Source: Marinobacter mangrovi (GTDB taxonomy: Bacteria > Pseudomonadota > Gammaproteobacteria > Pseudomonadales > Oleiphilaceae). From it: 64,000 nt of DNA. The notes below the pieces were generated by a model. That model did not search any database. It was not told the origin of the DNA and saw nothing but the letters and a program-made list of their open reading frames with translations. This document shows positions 52,550 to 61,820 of this stretch, in pieces. Position numbers and translations under genes: made by a program. The stretch's first letter is position 1. Every line of letters begins with the position of its first letter. The DNA lies in the NCBI RefSeq assembly GCF_016798325.1, contig NZ_JAERVO010000001.1, positions 248,001 through 312,000 of the forward strand, written 5' to 3'.

Positions 52550-53206
52550 GTGCTTGCTATCTTCGACCTTGACGAGACCCTGATTGCGGGCGACAGCTCG
52601 CACCTGTTCGCCGAATACCTGGTCCGGGAAGGACTTGCGACGGAGGAAACGCTGCTTGAACCCAACCGGGGCTTCATGGCGGCCTATCACCGGGGCGATC
52701 TGGACCTGGATGCCTACATGCGCTGCAACCTGGCGCCGGTTCGCGGCTGGTCGCGCGAGCGGTTTGACGCCGTTGTGGCCGACTTTATCGAGCGGGAGAT
52801 CCGGCCCCGCATCCTGGCGACCGGTGTCGAGCGGGTAGCCTGGCACCGCAATCGGGGTGACCGGTTGCTGGTGATCTCCGCCACCGGCGATCACCTGGTC
52901 AAACCCATCGCCCGAGTGTTGGGCATCGAGGACGCGCTGGGCGTCGAGGTGGTCTGGGAGGCGGAACGACTGACCGGCGCCATCGGCCGACTGCGCCCCT
53001 TCCAGCATGGCAAGATCGATGCCCTGGAACGCTGGCTGGCCGGTGAAGCCATGGCGCCGATCTGGTTCTACTCCGACTCCCACAACGACCTGCCGCTGCT
53101 GAATCGCGCTGACGTGCCGGTCGCGGTGAATCCCGATGCCCGGTTGTCCCTGCATGCTGAAAACGCCGGCTGGGCCGTGCTGAAGGATGAGGTGGTTACC
53201 GCATGA
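52550..53206 (+). CDS. HAD-IB phosphatase, predicted phosphonate-regulon member
   Basis: 218 residues from GTG 52550, 7 nt after AAGGAAA. HAD motifs: nucleophile DLDET (Asp6), motif II VISATGDHLV, motif III lysine in QHGKIDAL, motif IV YSDSHNDLPLL. The cap after motif I places it in the SerB-like IB group, whose members hydrolyse small phosphate esters. The Pho box and GntR operator in front tie its expression to 2-AEP genes. The substrate is unknown; phosphorylated amino-alcohols or phosphonate breakdown by-products are guesses. Confidence 0.85.
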   Translation: MLAIFDLDETLIAGDSSHLFAEYLVREGLATEETLLEPNRGFMAAYHRGDLDLDAYMRCNLAPVRGWSRERFDAVVADFIEREIRPRILATGVERVAWHRNRGDRLLVISATGDHLVKPIARVLGIEDALGVEVVWEAERLTGAIGRLRPFQHGKIDALERWLAGEAMAPIWFYSDSHNDLPLLNRADVPVAVNPDARLSLHAENAGWAVLKDEVVTA

Positions 53207-53352
53207 CGCTGCGCCAGCTCAACCTGGCGCGGGCCGTGATGGCCTCGGCACGGTACCGCCGCCGTAACGTCTCCCCGGATGCGCGGTCAAACCGGCCGCT
53301 CCCTCCACCGGTTCCCATGCCGCCGGACAGCGGCACTCGGCTGCTCGCCTAA
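53203..53352 (+). CDS. Possible small basic protein (49 residues)
   Basis: An ATG overlaps the HAD stop as ATGA and opens a 49-codon frame ending TAA at 53350-53352. The product is Arg- and Pro-rich (starts MTLRQLNLARAVM; ARYRRRN inside). The overlap suggests coupled translation, but the composition is what GC-rich non-coding DNA often gives. No family recognised. Confidence 0.2.
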   Translation: MTLRQLNLARAVMASARYRRRNVSPDARSNRPLPPPVPMPPDSGTRLLA

Positions 53353-53356
53353 CGCG

Positions 53357-54262
53357 TTATCCAAGCACCACCATCATCAGTCCCAGCAGGATAACGACCA
53401 CACCCACTATTTTGGGTCGATACAGCGATTCCCCCAGAAAATACCAACCCATGGCCACCCCGATCGGGATGCTCACCTGCCGGAAGGCGACCACGTAACT
53501 GACATCGTCGGCATAGGCCATGGACCAGATCACCAGCGCGTAGGTGGCCATGATCATGACGCCGGTCAGGGCCGTGCTGCGCCAATATCGGAAGAGCGAC
53601 ACCAGTTCGCGCCGCTCGTCGGACGACGGCAGCAGGAAGAGCGTCAGCCAGGCCAGCGCGGACCAGGCCTGCAACACCACGTACACCAGCGCCACATCAC
53701 CGTCTGCGTCCGGCGTCGGCCACTGCTTGCGCATCAGGCCGGTGGCTGCATCGTCGACGATGGAGTAACCGGCCGTGCCAGCGGCTGCGATGAGGGCACA
53801 CAGCGTGGCCCGGTTCTGGTAGTTGCGCCAACGCAGCTGGCGGAAATGCTGCATGGGCAGAACGATGCAACCGGCAACGATCAGCAGGATGCCCAGCACA
53901 GCCCAGGCGGAGATACGTTCAGCGGAGCCGAGAAAGACCGAACCAAACAGCACGATCAGCAGGGGAGAGGAGCGGGCCAGTGGGTAGACGATGGACAGCT
54001 CGCCATGCCGATACGCCGCCGCCAGACAGGTCAGGTATACCGCCTGGAAAAAGCCGGTCAGCACCACCAGCCACCAGGTCTCTGTTGATAGCCGGTCCAG
54101 CCCATCGATATTAAGCCCCATGAGTGGCGATGCCAGCAGGGCACTCCAGAGGGTGCTGTGCCAGAAGAAGGCCCCACCGGGACTGACTTTCTTGCCGAAC
54201 AGGTTCCAGCCGGCGTGGGTCAGTGCCGAGAGCAGCACCAACCCGATCGCAAACAGGCTCAT
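53357..54262 (-). CDS. EamA/DMT-family permease
   Basis: 301 residues with about ten membrane helices in two EamA repeats (starts MSLFAIGLVLLSALTHAGWN; second half YSIVDDAATGLMRK, YFLGESLYRPKIVGVVVILLG in part). DMT proteins move small metabolites, often outward. It starts 28 nt after the phosphonate permease stop on the same strand, so it is probably co-transcribed with the 2-AEP transporter; it could export or import an amine or by-product. ATG 54262 is preferred to upstream starts inside the permease gene. Confidence 0.85.
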   Translation of the reverse strand: MSLFAIGLVLLSALTHAGWNLFGKKVSPGGAFFWHSTLWSALLASPLMGLNIDGLDRLSTETWWLVVLTGFFQAVYLTCLAAAYRHGELSIVYPLARSSPLLIVLFGSVFLGSAERISAWAVLGILLIVAGCIVLPMQHFRQLRWRNYQNRATLCALIAAAGTAGYSIVDDAATGLMRKQWPTPDADGDVALVYVVLQAWSALAWLTLFLLPSSDERRELVSLFRYWRSTALTGVMIMATYALVIWSMAYADDVSYVVAFRQVSIPIGVAMGWYFLGESLYRPKIVGVVVILLGLMMVVLG

Positions 54263-54290
54263 TCGACGAGGCGGGAAATTCGAGAAAAGG

Positions 54291-56006
54291 TCATGCGCCC
54301 CGCCGCCAGGCCCGGGTCGCGCGGTCCAGCCAGGCTCGCAGCGCGCCCTGCAGCAATTTCGCGCCGGCACAGGTCAGCATGATCATCACCGCCATGGCGG
54401 CGGCCGGGGCGATGTCGCCGGCCTCGTCCATGCTCATCACCGCCACCGATGCCAGCTGGGTGTGCGGGCCGTACAGGAAGACCACGGCGGAGACCGTCGT
54501 CATGGCATTGACGAACAGGTACAGCGCCACATCGAGGATAGCCGGCAGACACAGCGGCAGGGTCACCGTGAACAGCACGCGCCAGCGAGAAGCTTTGAGG
54601 GATTCGCCCACCGCCTCGAACTCCTTGTCGAGCTGTTTAAGGGCGGTGACCGCCGTCAGGTGCGAGACCGCATAGAAGTGCGTCACGGTGCACAGAATCA
54701 GGATCAGCAGGGTGCCGTACAGGCCGTTGAGCGGGTTGTCCGGGTGGTTGAAAAAGAAGATATACGCCAGTCCCAGCACCAGCCCCGGCACTGCCAGGGG
54801 CAGCAGGGCAAAGAACTGGAAAAAGCCAGCCATGGTCTTCGACTGTGGCGTTCGCTCCATCAGCCAGGCGTTGAAGAATACCAGCGCCGTACCCAGCACC
54901 ATGGTGCCCAGGGCCATGAGCAGACTGTTGGTGTAGGCGCCCCAGCCACCGCCGTCCATCAGGTCGAAACGGTAGTTGCTGAAGCTCAGGTTCAGGTTGT
55001 AGGGCCAGAAGGTCACCAGCGAGGCGTATATGGCCATACCGATAATAGCGACGATGAAGACCAGCGTCGGCGTCAACATGGCAGCGCCCAGCCAGTCCCG
55101 CCCCGGATTGTGGGGCGGTTTGTAGGGCGCCGAACGGGCCGAGAGGCTGGCCGACTGTTTACGCTGGACGATGCGGTCCGCGGCGAACGCGAGCAGGGCC
55201 GGCAGCAGGAGCAGGATGCTGACCACAGCGCCCATTTCGAAGTGCTGTTGACCGATGACCTGTTTGTAGATGTCGGTGGCCAAGACATCGAACTGACCGC
55301 CAATGACTTTCGGCACGCCGAAATCGGTGATCACCAGCGTAAAGACCACGAAGGCGGCACTCACCAGACCGTAGCGGGCGCCTGGAACCGTCACCGTCCA
55401 GAAGGTGCGCCATCCGCTGGCCTTGAGCGCCGTCGCGGCTTCGTAGTGGCGGCCGTCGGCGTTCTCCATGGCGGTCAGCAGAATCATCAGCGCGTGGGGA
55501 AAGGTCCAGAAGCACGAGCCCATGACGATGCCGATCGGCCCGTAGATGTCGGCGCCCATCATCCAGCTGTTGAGAATGCCCTGGTTGCCGAACAGGTAGA
55601 CGAGGCTGATACCGGGCAGCAGCGACGGGGCCAGGATCGGCAACACCAGCGCGCCTCGAATCCAGCCGGTCCAGGGCAGTCTGGTGCGGGTAATGGCCCA
55701 GGCGGCCATGAACGCCAGGCTGACCACGATCACCATGCTCAGGGCTGACACCCAGAGCGAGTTGAAGAACGCGGACTCGATACCGCCCATCTGCAGGTAA
55801 TGGGTGAAATTGGCCAGCCCCACGAACTCGCCGTCGCGGTTTTCCACCGCTTTGGAGAGCAGCGAGTAGAGCGGGGCGAGCACCAGCAGGAACAGGACGC
55901 CGCAGCCGGCACCCAACAGGACGGTGAACAGGCCCGGGCGCCGGAAAGTCCGCCGGCGTTGGACGGCTGGACTGAGAGGGGCCACTTTGAGTGATGATTC
56001 AAGCAT
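54291..56006 (-). CDS. 2-Aminoethylphosphonate ABC transporter permease (double-length)
   Basis: 571 residues carrying two binding-protein-dependent permease domains in one chain, each with the EAA-type loop (EAATALKASGWRTFWTVTVPGA and EAVGESLKASRWRVLFTVTLP, in part). About 12 membrane helices. It corresponds to the fused permease of the PhnSTUV-type or related 2-AEP importers and resembles iron(III)-type permeases (FbpB). ATG 56006 preferred; a GTG at 56045 is in frame. 50 nt after the ATPase gene. Confidence 0.88.
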   Translation of the reverse strand: MLESSLKVAPLSPAVQRRRTFRRPGLFTVLLGAGCGVLFLLVLAPLYSLLSKAVENRDGEFVGLANFTHYLQMGGIESAFFNSLWVSALSMVIVVSLAFMAAWAITRTRLPWTGWIRGALVLPILAPSLLPGISLVYLFGNQGILNSWMMGADIYGPIGIVMGSCFWTFPHALMILLTAMENADGRHYEAATALKASGWRTFWTVTVPGARYGLVSAAFVVFTLVITDFGVPKVIGGQFDVLATDIYKQVIGQQHFEMGAVVSILLLLPALLAFAADRIVQRKQSASLSARSAPYKPPHNPGRDWLGAAMLTPTLVFIVAIIGMAIYASLVTFWPYNLNLSFSNYRFDLMDGGGWGAYTNSLLMALGTMVLGTALVFFNAWLMERTPQSKTMAGFFQFFALLPLAVPGLVLGLAYIFFFNHPDNPLNGLYGTLLILILCTVTHFYAVSHLTAVTALKQLDKEFEAVGESLKASRWRVLFTVTLPLCLPAILDVALYLFVNAMTTVSAVVFLYGPHTQLASVAVMSMDEAGDIAPAAAMAVMIMLTCAGAKLLQGALRAWLDRATRAWRRGA

Positions 56007-56056
56007 TGGATCGGAGTCCCTGTGGGCCGTTGTGGCCGCCCACACCAGAAAATGGA

Positions 56057-57124
56057 TCAGGCAGCGAAGCAGTGGAGGGCTTCCGCCGGTAGCGAGATGC
56101 AGACGTCAGCCCCCGGAGCCAGGCCCAGTTGGCGCGCGGAGCGGGGATCGACATCGACCAGTAACGTCGGCTCAAGCCCTTCCAGCTGCACGCGCGTCCG
56201 GATAAAGGCGCCCAGGTAATCCATCGCCAAGACCCGACCGTCCCAGTCGCCCTGGCCTACCGGAAGTAAATGGACATCCTCGGGACGAATGGCGAGGCAG
56301 AGTCGGTCGGCTTCGGCAACGGGCGTCTGGACTGAAAAGTCGTGATTGCCGACGCGGACGCGATGGCTATCCAGGGCGGCGCCGTCGAGGAAATTCATGG
56401 CGCCGATAAAGGCGGCCACGAACGCAGAGGCCGGTTGCTGGTAGATTTCCAGCGGCGTGCCCACCTGTTCGATGACGCCGTTGTTCATGACCACCACCCG
56501 GTCCGCCATGGACAGCGCCTCTTCCTGGTCGTGTGTGACCATGATGGTGGTGACGCCCAGCTGCTTCTGCAGTTGCCGGATCTCGCCGCGCAGGTGCTGA
56601 CGCACCTGGGCATCCAGGGCCGACAGGGGTTCATCCAGCAGCAACAGGCCCGGCGATGGCGCCAGGGCCCGGGCCAGGGCAACGCGCTGTTGCTGGCCGC
56701 CGGACAACTGGGCCGGGTATTTGCGTGTTTGATCCGTCAGGCCGACCATGGTCAGCAGGGCCTCAACGCGCTCACGAATGGCCTGGCGGGGCATGCCGAT
56801 GCTGCGCAGGCCATAGGCGATGTTGTCGCTGACCGTCATGTTGGGGAACAGGGCGTAGGACTGGAACACGATCCCGAAATCCCGCTCACGGGGTGGCTTG
56901 TGGGAGATGTCGGTCTCACCCTGCTGGAGGGTGCCGGCGGATTGCTGTTCCAGGCCAGCGATGATGCGGAGCAGGGTGGTCTTGCCGCAGCCCGAGGGGC
57001 CGAGGAAGCAGACCAGTTCGCCGGGTTCCACAGTCAGGTCGATCTGTTTGAGGGCGCAGAAGTCCCCGAAATGTTTCTCGACGTCGCGCAGCGCGAGGCG
57101 GCTGCCCTGGATGGTCTGGTTCAT
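56057..57124 (-). CDS. phnT: 2-Aminoethylphosphonate ABC transporter ATP-binding protein
   Basis: 355 residues. ABC motifs: Walker [14 protein letters not shown]-loop [12 protein letters not shown], signature [15 protein letters not shown], Walker [14 protein letters not shown]-loop VTHDQ; a C-terminal TOBE-type regulatory region (about 240-350). Potassium-, spermidine- and iron-type importers have similar ATPases; the phosphonate role comes from the operon. Listed as PhnT by position between the permease and binding protein. Confidence 0.88.
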   Translation of the reverse strand: MNQTIQGSRLALRDVEKHFGDFCALKQIDLTVEPGELVCFLGPSGCGKTTLLRIIAGLEQQSAGTLQQGETDISHKPPRERDFGIVFQSYALFPNMTVSDNIAYGLRSIGMPRQAIRERVEALLTMVGLTDQTRKYPAQLSGGQQQRVALARALAPSPGLLLLDEPLSALDAQVRQHLRGEIRQLQKQLGVTTIMVTHDQEEALSMADRVVVMNNGVIEQVGTPLEIYQQPASAFVAAFIGAMNFLDGAALDSHRVRVGNHDFSVQTPVAEADRLCLAIRPEDVHLLPVGQGDWDGRVLAMDYLGAFIRTRVQLEGLEPTLLVDVDPRSARQLGLAPGADVCISLPAEALHCFAA

Positions 57125-57187
57125 GGCGTGTTCTCCTGAGTTAAGTCCCTTGCGTCTGGCTTCGCGGCGGGGAAGACAGGCGGAAAG

Positions 57188-57205
57188 GCCCTGCGTGGAC
57201 AGGGC
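57188..57205 (-). other. Stem-loop between binding protein and ATPase genes
   Basis: GCCCTG (57188-57193) pairs with CAGGGC (57200-57205) in the 96-nt gap after phnS. Such hairpins after binding-protein genes often protect the 5' message and keep it more abundant than the transporter genes; that role is inferred. Confidence 0.4.
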
Positions 57206-57220
57206 GCGTTTCGTAAGGTG

Positions 57221-58246
57221 TTATTCGGCCGCTTCTGACTTGCCGTCATACCGGCGCTGCCACTCGGCGAGGATGGCGTCGCGGTGGCTGGCGGCCCAGC
57301 CGAAGTCGTTGTCGATGATCAGCTCGTCGGCGTTGGCCGGGAAATACTCGATCGGCTGAGCGACGCCGGGCATCCCGACGATGGCGTAGCCTTCGTTGTA
57401 CATTTCCATGGCTTTGTGGGAGATGGACCAGTCCACCAGGGTCTTGGCGGCGTCCATCTTCTTGGTGCCCTTGACGATGGCCGTGGCTTCCACTTCCCAG
57501 CCCAGACCTTCTTTCGGGAAGACCACTTCCAGCGGAGCGCCTTTCTGCTTCAGACGGGCACCGCGGAAGGCGAAGGAAACGCCGATCGGAGTTTCACCGG
57601 CGGCGGCCATCTTGCAGGGCTTGGAGCCGGAGTGGGTGTAGCGCGCGATGTTCTGGTGCAGGTCGTCCATGTACTGCCAGCCGGCGTTCTCGCCCATCAT
57701 CTGCAGCCAGGCGGACACGTCCAGGAAGCCGGTACCGGACGAGTTCGGGTTGGGCATGACCACGTGGTCTCGGTAGACCGGCTTGGTCAGGTCCTGCCAG
57801 CTGGTGGGCATGGGCAGGCCCAGTTTGTCGGATTCGATGGTGTTGACGCAGATGGCGGCCATCCAGGCGTCCATACCCACCCAGGACGGGGTCGCGTCCT
57901 TGTCGCGGAATTTCGGGGACAGCTTGTCCAGGCCCTTGGGCGCGTATGGCTGCAGCATACCTTCGCCCTTCAGCAGCAACAGGCTGGTGCCGGCCAGGCC
58001 CCAGATCACGTCCGCGTGGGGGTTGTTTTTCTCGGCCAGCAGGCGGGCGGTCACGACGCCGGTGGAGTCACGTACCCAGTTGATCTTGATGTCCGGGTGG
58101 TCTTCGTTGAAACGCTGGGCATACTTCTGCAGGTCTTCGGCTTCCACCGCGGTGTAGACGGTCAACTCGGTCTCCGCGTGGGCGGTTACGGCGAGGGCGC
58201 ACAGGCCGAGGGCCAGGGAATGTCGCAGGGATTTAAGCAGGGTCAC
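57221..58246 (-). CDS. phnS: 2-Aminoethylphosphonate-binding periplasmic protein
   Basis: 341 residues from GTG 58246 with AAGGAG 6 nt upstream. Signal peptide cleaved near AHA-ET (about residue 24). Class II/iron-type solute-binding fold: ELTVYTAVEAEDLQKYAQRF, NPHADVIWGLAGTSLLLL, MPNPNSSGTGFLD and AAAGETPIGVSFAFRG. The match to the PhnS/AepX-like group rests on this pattern and on phnW and phnX nearby. First gene of the transport operon under a Pho box and GntR operator. Confidence 0.88.
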   Translation of the reverse strand: MTLLKSLRHSLALGLCALAVTAHAETELTVYTAVEAEDLQKYAQRFNEDHPDIKINWVRDSTGVVTARLLAEKNNPHADVIWGLAGTSLLLLKGEGMLQPYAPKGLDKLSPKFRDKDATPSWVGMDAWMAAICVNTIESDKLGLPMPTSWQDLTKPVYRDHVVMPNPNSSGTGFLDVSAWLQMMGENAGWQYMDDLHQNIARYTHSGSKPCKMAAAGETPIGVSFAFRGARLKQKGAPLEVVFPKEGLGWEVEATAIVKGTKKMDAAKTLVDWSISHKAMEMYNEGYAIVGMPGVAQPIEYFPANADELIIDNDFGWAASHRDAILAEWQRRYDGKSEAAE

Positions 58247-58320
58247 GTTGAGCTCCTTTAATCGTGGATTGCGTCAGAAAGTTCAGTCATCAGAGTGTTG
58301 CGCTAACCGCATCCGGCTTT

Positions 58321-58332
58321 TGGTCTATACCA
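58321..58332 (-). promoter_or_regulatory. GntR/HutC-type operator of the transport operon
   Basis: TGGTCTATACCA, read on the minus strand as TGGTATAGACCA, 74 nt before phnS. Same core as the three other sites. It lies about 40 nt downstream of the Pho box, in the untranslated leader or near the start site. Confidence 0.78.
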
Positions 58333-58372
58333 GATTGCTTCTTTAACCATAGGGTCTTCAGATTGCAGCGGC

Positions 58373-58390
58373 GTGACAGTCCGGTGACCG
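58373..58390 (-). promoter_or_regulatory. Pho box of the transport operon
   Basis: On the minus strand CGGTCAC-CGGA-CTGTCAC: two 7-mers with 11-nt periodicity, close to the PhoB consensus. 127 nt before phnS. Confidence 0.68.
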
Positions 58391-58405
58391 TCACATGGCA
58401 ATGCA

Positions 58406-59251
58406 TCAGGGGCGTTCGCCGCCGCTCAGACGACCGCCAATCGCCGCCAGAACGGCGGGCAGTTCGACAATGGAATCAATCACATAATGCGCGCCGGTCA
58501 TCGCCATTTGGTGTCGGGCCGTGGCCAGGCGTGCGTTCTGTTCCGATTCGGACAGCCGATTCCAGTCTGCCTGGTCCATACCAATGGCATTGCCGGAGGC
58601 GACCACGGCCACCGCCCACATGCCGGCATTGAGCCCTTCCTCGATGCCGGTGCCGGTGTCGTCCACTTTCACGCAGCCCTGGACCGCGGTTGCCTCCAGT
58701 TCCATCGCGTTCTTCAGGCTCATGTGCGGTGCCGGACGTCCCTGGGGGACTTCCGTGGCGCAGACAATGCTGTGCGGTTCGAAACCCTGGCGGGTCAGGT
58801 GCGGCAACATGGCGTTGACCATGTCCCGGTTGTAGCCGGTGTTGGTGCCCAGGCGAACCCCGTTGTGCCGGCACCAGGCCTGCAGTTCGAGGGCGCCCGG
58901 AATCAGCGTGGCGCGACCGGCGATGGTGTCGGTTTGCAGGGGGACGAATGCCCGGTAGAGGCGCTCGATGTCGTCTTCGTCGGGCGCCTGGCCGTGTCGG
59001 GTCGTCCACTGGTCGCGGATGCGGGGCATGGCGAGCAGCTGGCGGATGTGTTCGCGCTTTTCGGTGCCCATTGGTGCCCGGGCTTCGGCCTCGCTCAGGT
59101 CGATGCGCTCCTGCTCGAACAGCTGCAGGAAGGCCTGGATCGGGGCCAGTGAGCCGTAGTCCACGCAAGTGCCGGCCAGGTCGAGGATCACGGCCTGGAT
59201 CGGGCCGGTGTAGCGGCGTTGGTTTTGGTCGTTCACGGTCGGGGCAGGCAT
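58406..59251 (-). CDS. phnX: Phosphonoacetaldehyde hydrolase
   Basis: 281 residues, HAD superfamily. Nucleophile Asp24 in ILDLAGT (DxAGT is the PhnX variant of the HAD motif), Schiff-base Lys65 in the cap (PMGTEKREHI), motif III and IV in GRPAPHM and KVDDTGTGIEEGLNAG. Cleaves the C-P bond of phosphonoacetaldehyde to acetaldehyde and phosphate, the last step of 2-AEP degradation. 13 nt after phnW on the same strand. Confidence 0.95.
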   Translation of the reverse strand: MPAPTVNDQNQRRYTGPIQAVILDLAGTCVDYGSLAPIQAFLQLFEQERIDLSEAEARAPMGTEKREHIRQLLAMPRIRDQWTTRHGQAPDEDDIERLYRAFVPLQTDTIAGRATLIPGALELQAWCRHNGVRLGTNTGYNRDMVNAMLPHLTRQGFEPHSIVCATEVPQGRPAPHMSLKNAMELEATAVQGCVKVDDTGTGIEEGLNAGMWAVAVVASGNAIGMDQADWNRLSESEQNARLATARHQMAMTGAHYVIDSIVELPAVLAAIGGRLSGGERP

Positions 59252-59264
59252 GGTATCTCCGGGG

Positions 59265-60425
59265 TCAGGCGGTCATCAGGTTGTCGGGGGCGGCGGACGG
59301 CGCGGGTACGGGCAGCGCAATATCGAGCGCTCGGCAGGCACCGGCGATGGCGGTCAGAACGGCGTCGATCTGGGCGTCGTGAAGTTGGCCGATGCAGCCA
59401 ATCCGGAAGCTTTCTGCCACCGTCAGCTTGCCCGGATAGATCACGAAGCCCTGGTCCTTGATGGTGTTGTAGAAGCGCGTGAAGTCGAAGCCGGCGTGAT
59501 CCGGCGAGAGGAACGTGACGATGATCGGCGATAGCCAGGCGTCGGCCAGCAGCGTCTGGAAACCCAGTTCGCGCATGCCGGCCACCAGTCTGTCCCGGTT
59601 GCGCTGGTAGCGGGCCCGGCGTCCGGCTACGCCACCCTCGGCCAGGTGTTCGTGCAGGGCCTGGTGGAACGCAGCAACCACGTGGGTGGGTGGTGTGTAG
59701 CGCCATTGACCGGTTCGCTGCATATAGCGCCACTGGTCGTAGAGGTCCATGGACAGGCTGTGGCTGCGCCCTTCACAGGCGATGAGGCGATCCTCGCGCA
59801 CGATGACGAAGCCGAATCCGGGGACGCCTTCGAAGCACTTATTGGCCGAAGACACCAGTGCGGTGAACGGCAGGGTCGCGGCATCCACCGGCAGCGCGCC
59901 GAAGCCGCTCATGCTGTCGATGATCAGATCCCGCCCACGTTGCTCGCAGACCGCCGCAATCTCTTCGACGGGATTCTGGATGCCGGAGCTGGTCTCACAA
60001 TGAACCACGACCACCTGGCGGATGGACGGATCGTCACGCAGGATCTGGTCGACCTCCTCACCCCGGGGCGGCTGGTAGTCACCCTTGTCCAGCGTGATCA
60101 CCGGACGCTCCAGGATGTCGAGAATGCGGGCGATCCGCTGGCCGTAGGCGCCGTTCATCAGCACCAGGGTGCGGCTGGCCGGGTCGATCAGCGTCCCCAG
60201 GGTGGCTTCGACCGAGAATGTGCCGCTGCCCTGCATCGGGACGCAGACGTGCGTATCGCGGGCATTGGCGATGGTCAGCAACCGGTCGCAGATGTCGGCC
60301 GTCATGGTGTTGAAGTCACCGTCCCAGGATCCCCAGTCCCGCAGCATGGCCTGTTTGACGGTCAGGCTGGTGGTCAGGGGACCCGGGGTCAGGAGGTAAG
60401 GGTCGCGTTGAGGCGTGTTGGTCAT
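59265..60425 (-). CDS. phnW: 2-Aminoethylphosphonate:pyruvate transaminase
   Basis: 386 residues from ATG 60425 ([20 protein letters not shown]). Class V aminotransferase with [31 protein letters not shown] and the PLP lysine in [16 protein letters not shown]. Converts 2-AEP and pyruvate to phosphonoacetaldehyde and alanine, feeding PhnX. Middle gene of the FAD oxidase-phnW-phnX operon. Confidence 0.95.
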   Translation of the reverse strand: MTNTPQRDPYLLTPGPLTTSLTVKQAMLRDWGSWDGDFNTMTADICDRLLTIANARDTHVCVPMQGSGTFSVEATLGTLIDPASRTLVLMNGAYGQRIARILDILERPVITLDKGDYQPPRGEEVDQILRDDPSIRQVVVVHCETSSGIQNPVEEIAAVCEQRGRDLIIDSMSGFGALPVDAATLPFTALVSSANKCFEGVPGFGFVIVREDRLIACEGRSHSLSMDLYDQWRYMQRTGQWRYTPPTHVVAAFHQALHEHLAEGGVAGRRARYQRNRDRLVAGMRELGFQTLLADAWLSPIIVTFLSPDHAGFDFTRFYNTIKDQGFVIYPGKLTVAESFRIGCIGQLHDAQIDAVLTAIAGACRALDIALPVPAPSAAPDNLMTA

Positions 60426-60441
60426 GATGGACTCCGTTGGC

Positions 60442-61671
60442 TTAACCGGTGCGCTTGTCCGCCCGTGCCAGGGCACAGCGGTGCTGGAATGCGGGATCGA
60501 AAGGGTTGACCGGCCCGAAGCGGTCGGGCCGGAACAGGGAGGCGTCGACGAAAGGCGATTGCCCGAGGGCCAGCTCCGCGATCAACCGGGCGATGCCGCC
60601 AGACAGGCCGATTCCGGCCCCGGAACAGCCGGTGGCCGCCATAAAGCCTTCCAGGCCGGGCAAGGCGCCCAGCAGCGGCCGGCCATCGGGGGTGTAGCTG
60701 GAAATGTTGCTGACGTAATGGGCGAGGGGCGTGGATTCAATCAGCGGACATTGGCGGGCCAGTTCGGGCGCGCCTTCCAGCAGCGCCGCCTGACCGTCAC
60801 TGTCGGTATCGAAGGCGAATCCGCCCAGGTGGTCGGGCAGGGCGCCGGGATCGGCAAACACGGCCTGCCGGTCTCTCAGACCAAACAGCAGTCCCCCGAC
60901 TTCCGGGCGGGCGTAGCTGCGGCTGTCCGGCAGGATGGTGATCGGGCCGTCTCGGTAAACCCGCTCATCTTTGGCCGTGATCCAGTAATGGCTGCGCACG
61001 GCGCCCATGGCCAGTGGGACGTCGATGGCGCTGGCCAGTGCAACGCTCCAGGGACCGGCCGCGTCGATTACCTGATCGGTGTTGAGCCGATCGCCGGTGC
61101 TGAGCTGGAGTCCATCCACCCGATGGCCGTTGCGACAGATGTCGGTGACGGTTGTCCCCAGGAGAAAGCGTGCTCCCCGGCGTCGGGCCCGGGCAGCATA
61201 GGCCTGGCAGAGCTGGTACGGGTCGATGTAGCCGTCGCCGGGGAACCACAGGGCGGGAGCCGCCGCGCTCACGTTCAGCCAGGGCGCACGGGCCATGGCC
61301 TCGGTGACGTCGATCCACGCGTGGGTCAGGTTCTGGTTCAGCGCATGATGGGCCGTGGCGGTCAGTTGATCGAGCCCGTCGTCACTCTCGGCAACGTGGA
61401 GGCTGCCCACCTTGCGTAGCGGCAGAGCGCTCCCGCTGTCGTCGGACAGGCTCTCGATGGTGTCGAAGGTCTCGCCAACCAGTCGCGCCATCGCCGGGTT
61501 CGGACGGGCCCGGGTCAGGAGGGCGGCGGCGTGACTGGTGGTCTGCTCGCCCAGGCCGTGGCGTTCGATCACTGTAACGCTGAGGCCGGGTGTGGCGCTC
61601 AGCCGGTCGGCAATGGCGCATCCCAGGATGCCGCCGCCAATAATGGCGATGTCGGTAGTTGAAGCGGGCAT
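60442..61671 (-). CDS. FAD-dependent amine oxidase of the phosphonate operon
   Basis: 409 residues, D-amino acid/glycine oxidase fold. Dinucleotide motif [17 protein letters not shown] at the N-terminus; C-terminal FAD segment [16 protein letters not shown]. Flavoenzymes recur in 2-AEP clusters, where some oxidise N-methyl-2-AEP or 2-AEP itself to phosphonoacetaldehyde. Leading the phnW-phnX operon, it probably widens the amine substrates feeding PhnX. The exact substrate cannot be told from sequence; a sarcosine/glycine oxidase-like role is the alternative. Confidence 0.8.
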   Translation of the reverse strand: MPASTTDIAIIGGGILGCAIADRLSATPGLSVTVIERHGLGEQTTSHAAALLTRARPNPAMARLVGETFDTIESLSDDSGSALPLRKVGSLHVAESDDGLDQLTATAHHALNQNLTHAWIDVTEAMARAPWLNVSAAAPALWFPGDGYIDPYQLCQAYAARARRRGARFLLGTTVTDICRNGHRVDGLQLSTGDRLNTDQVIDAAGPWSVALASAIDVPLAMGAVRSHYWITAKDERVYRDGPITILPDSRSYARPEVGGLLFGLRDRQAVFADPGALPDHLGGFAFDTDSDGQAALLEGAPELARQCPLIESTPLAHYVSNISSYTPDGRPLLGALPGLEGFMAATGCSGAGIGLSGGIARLIAELALGQSPFVDASLFRPDRFGPVNPFDPAFQHRCALARADKRTG

Positions 61672-61694
61672 ATCGCCTGTCCGTTGTTGCTCAT

Positions 61695-61708
61695 CTGGTA
61701 TAGACCAG
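61695..61708 (-). promoter_or_regulatory. GntR/HutC-type operator of the oxidase-phnWX operon
   Basis: CTGGTATAGACCAG, 24 nt before the oxidase start and 14 nt downstream of the Pho box, so it should cover the -10 or start site. Confidence 0.8.
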
Positions 61709-61722
61709 TTTTTCAGGCGGAC

Positions 61723-61751
61723 ATGACCGTTTGATGACGAATCCGTGACGA
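61723..61751 (-). promoter_or_regulatory. Triple Pho box of the oxidase-phnWX operon
   Basis: On the minus strand TCGTCAC, TCGTCAT and CGGTCAT follow each other at exactly 11-nt steps (61751-61745, 61740-61734, 61729-61723). Confidence 0.72.
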
Positions 61752-61800
61752 TTCACAGAAAGGGCGGGGCTTGGTGACTCGAGGAAGGGCAGACGGAAAG

Positions 61801-61820
61801 CTGAGCCCGTGCGGGCTCAG
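61801..61820 (-). terminator. Possible terminator of the gntR gene
   Basis: CTGAGCCCG/CGGGCTCAG (61801-61809 with 61812-61820) overlaps the gntR stop codon; on the minus strand it is followed by CTTTCC, a short U-run only. Confidence 0.4.

Noticed and set aside
53991-55748. Long plus-strand frame over the phosphonate permease gene
   Set aside because: Antisense to a clear permease; its composition is a reverse-frame artefact and it has no domain.
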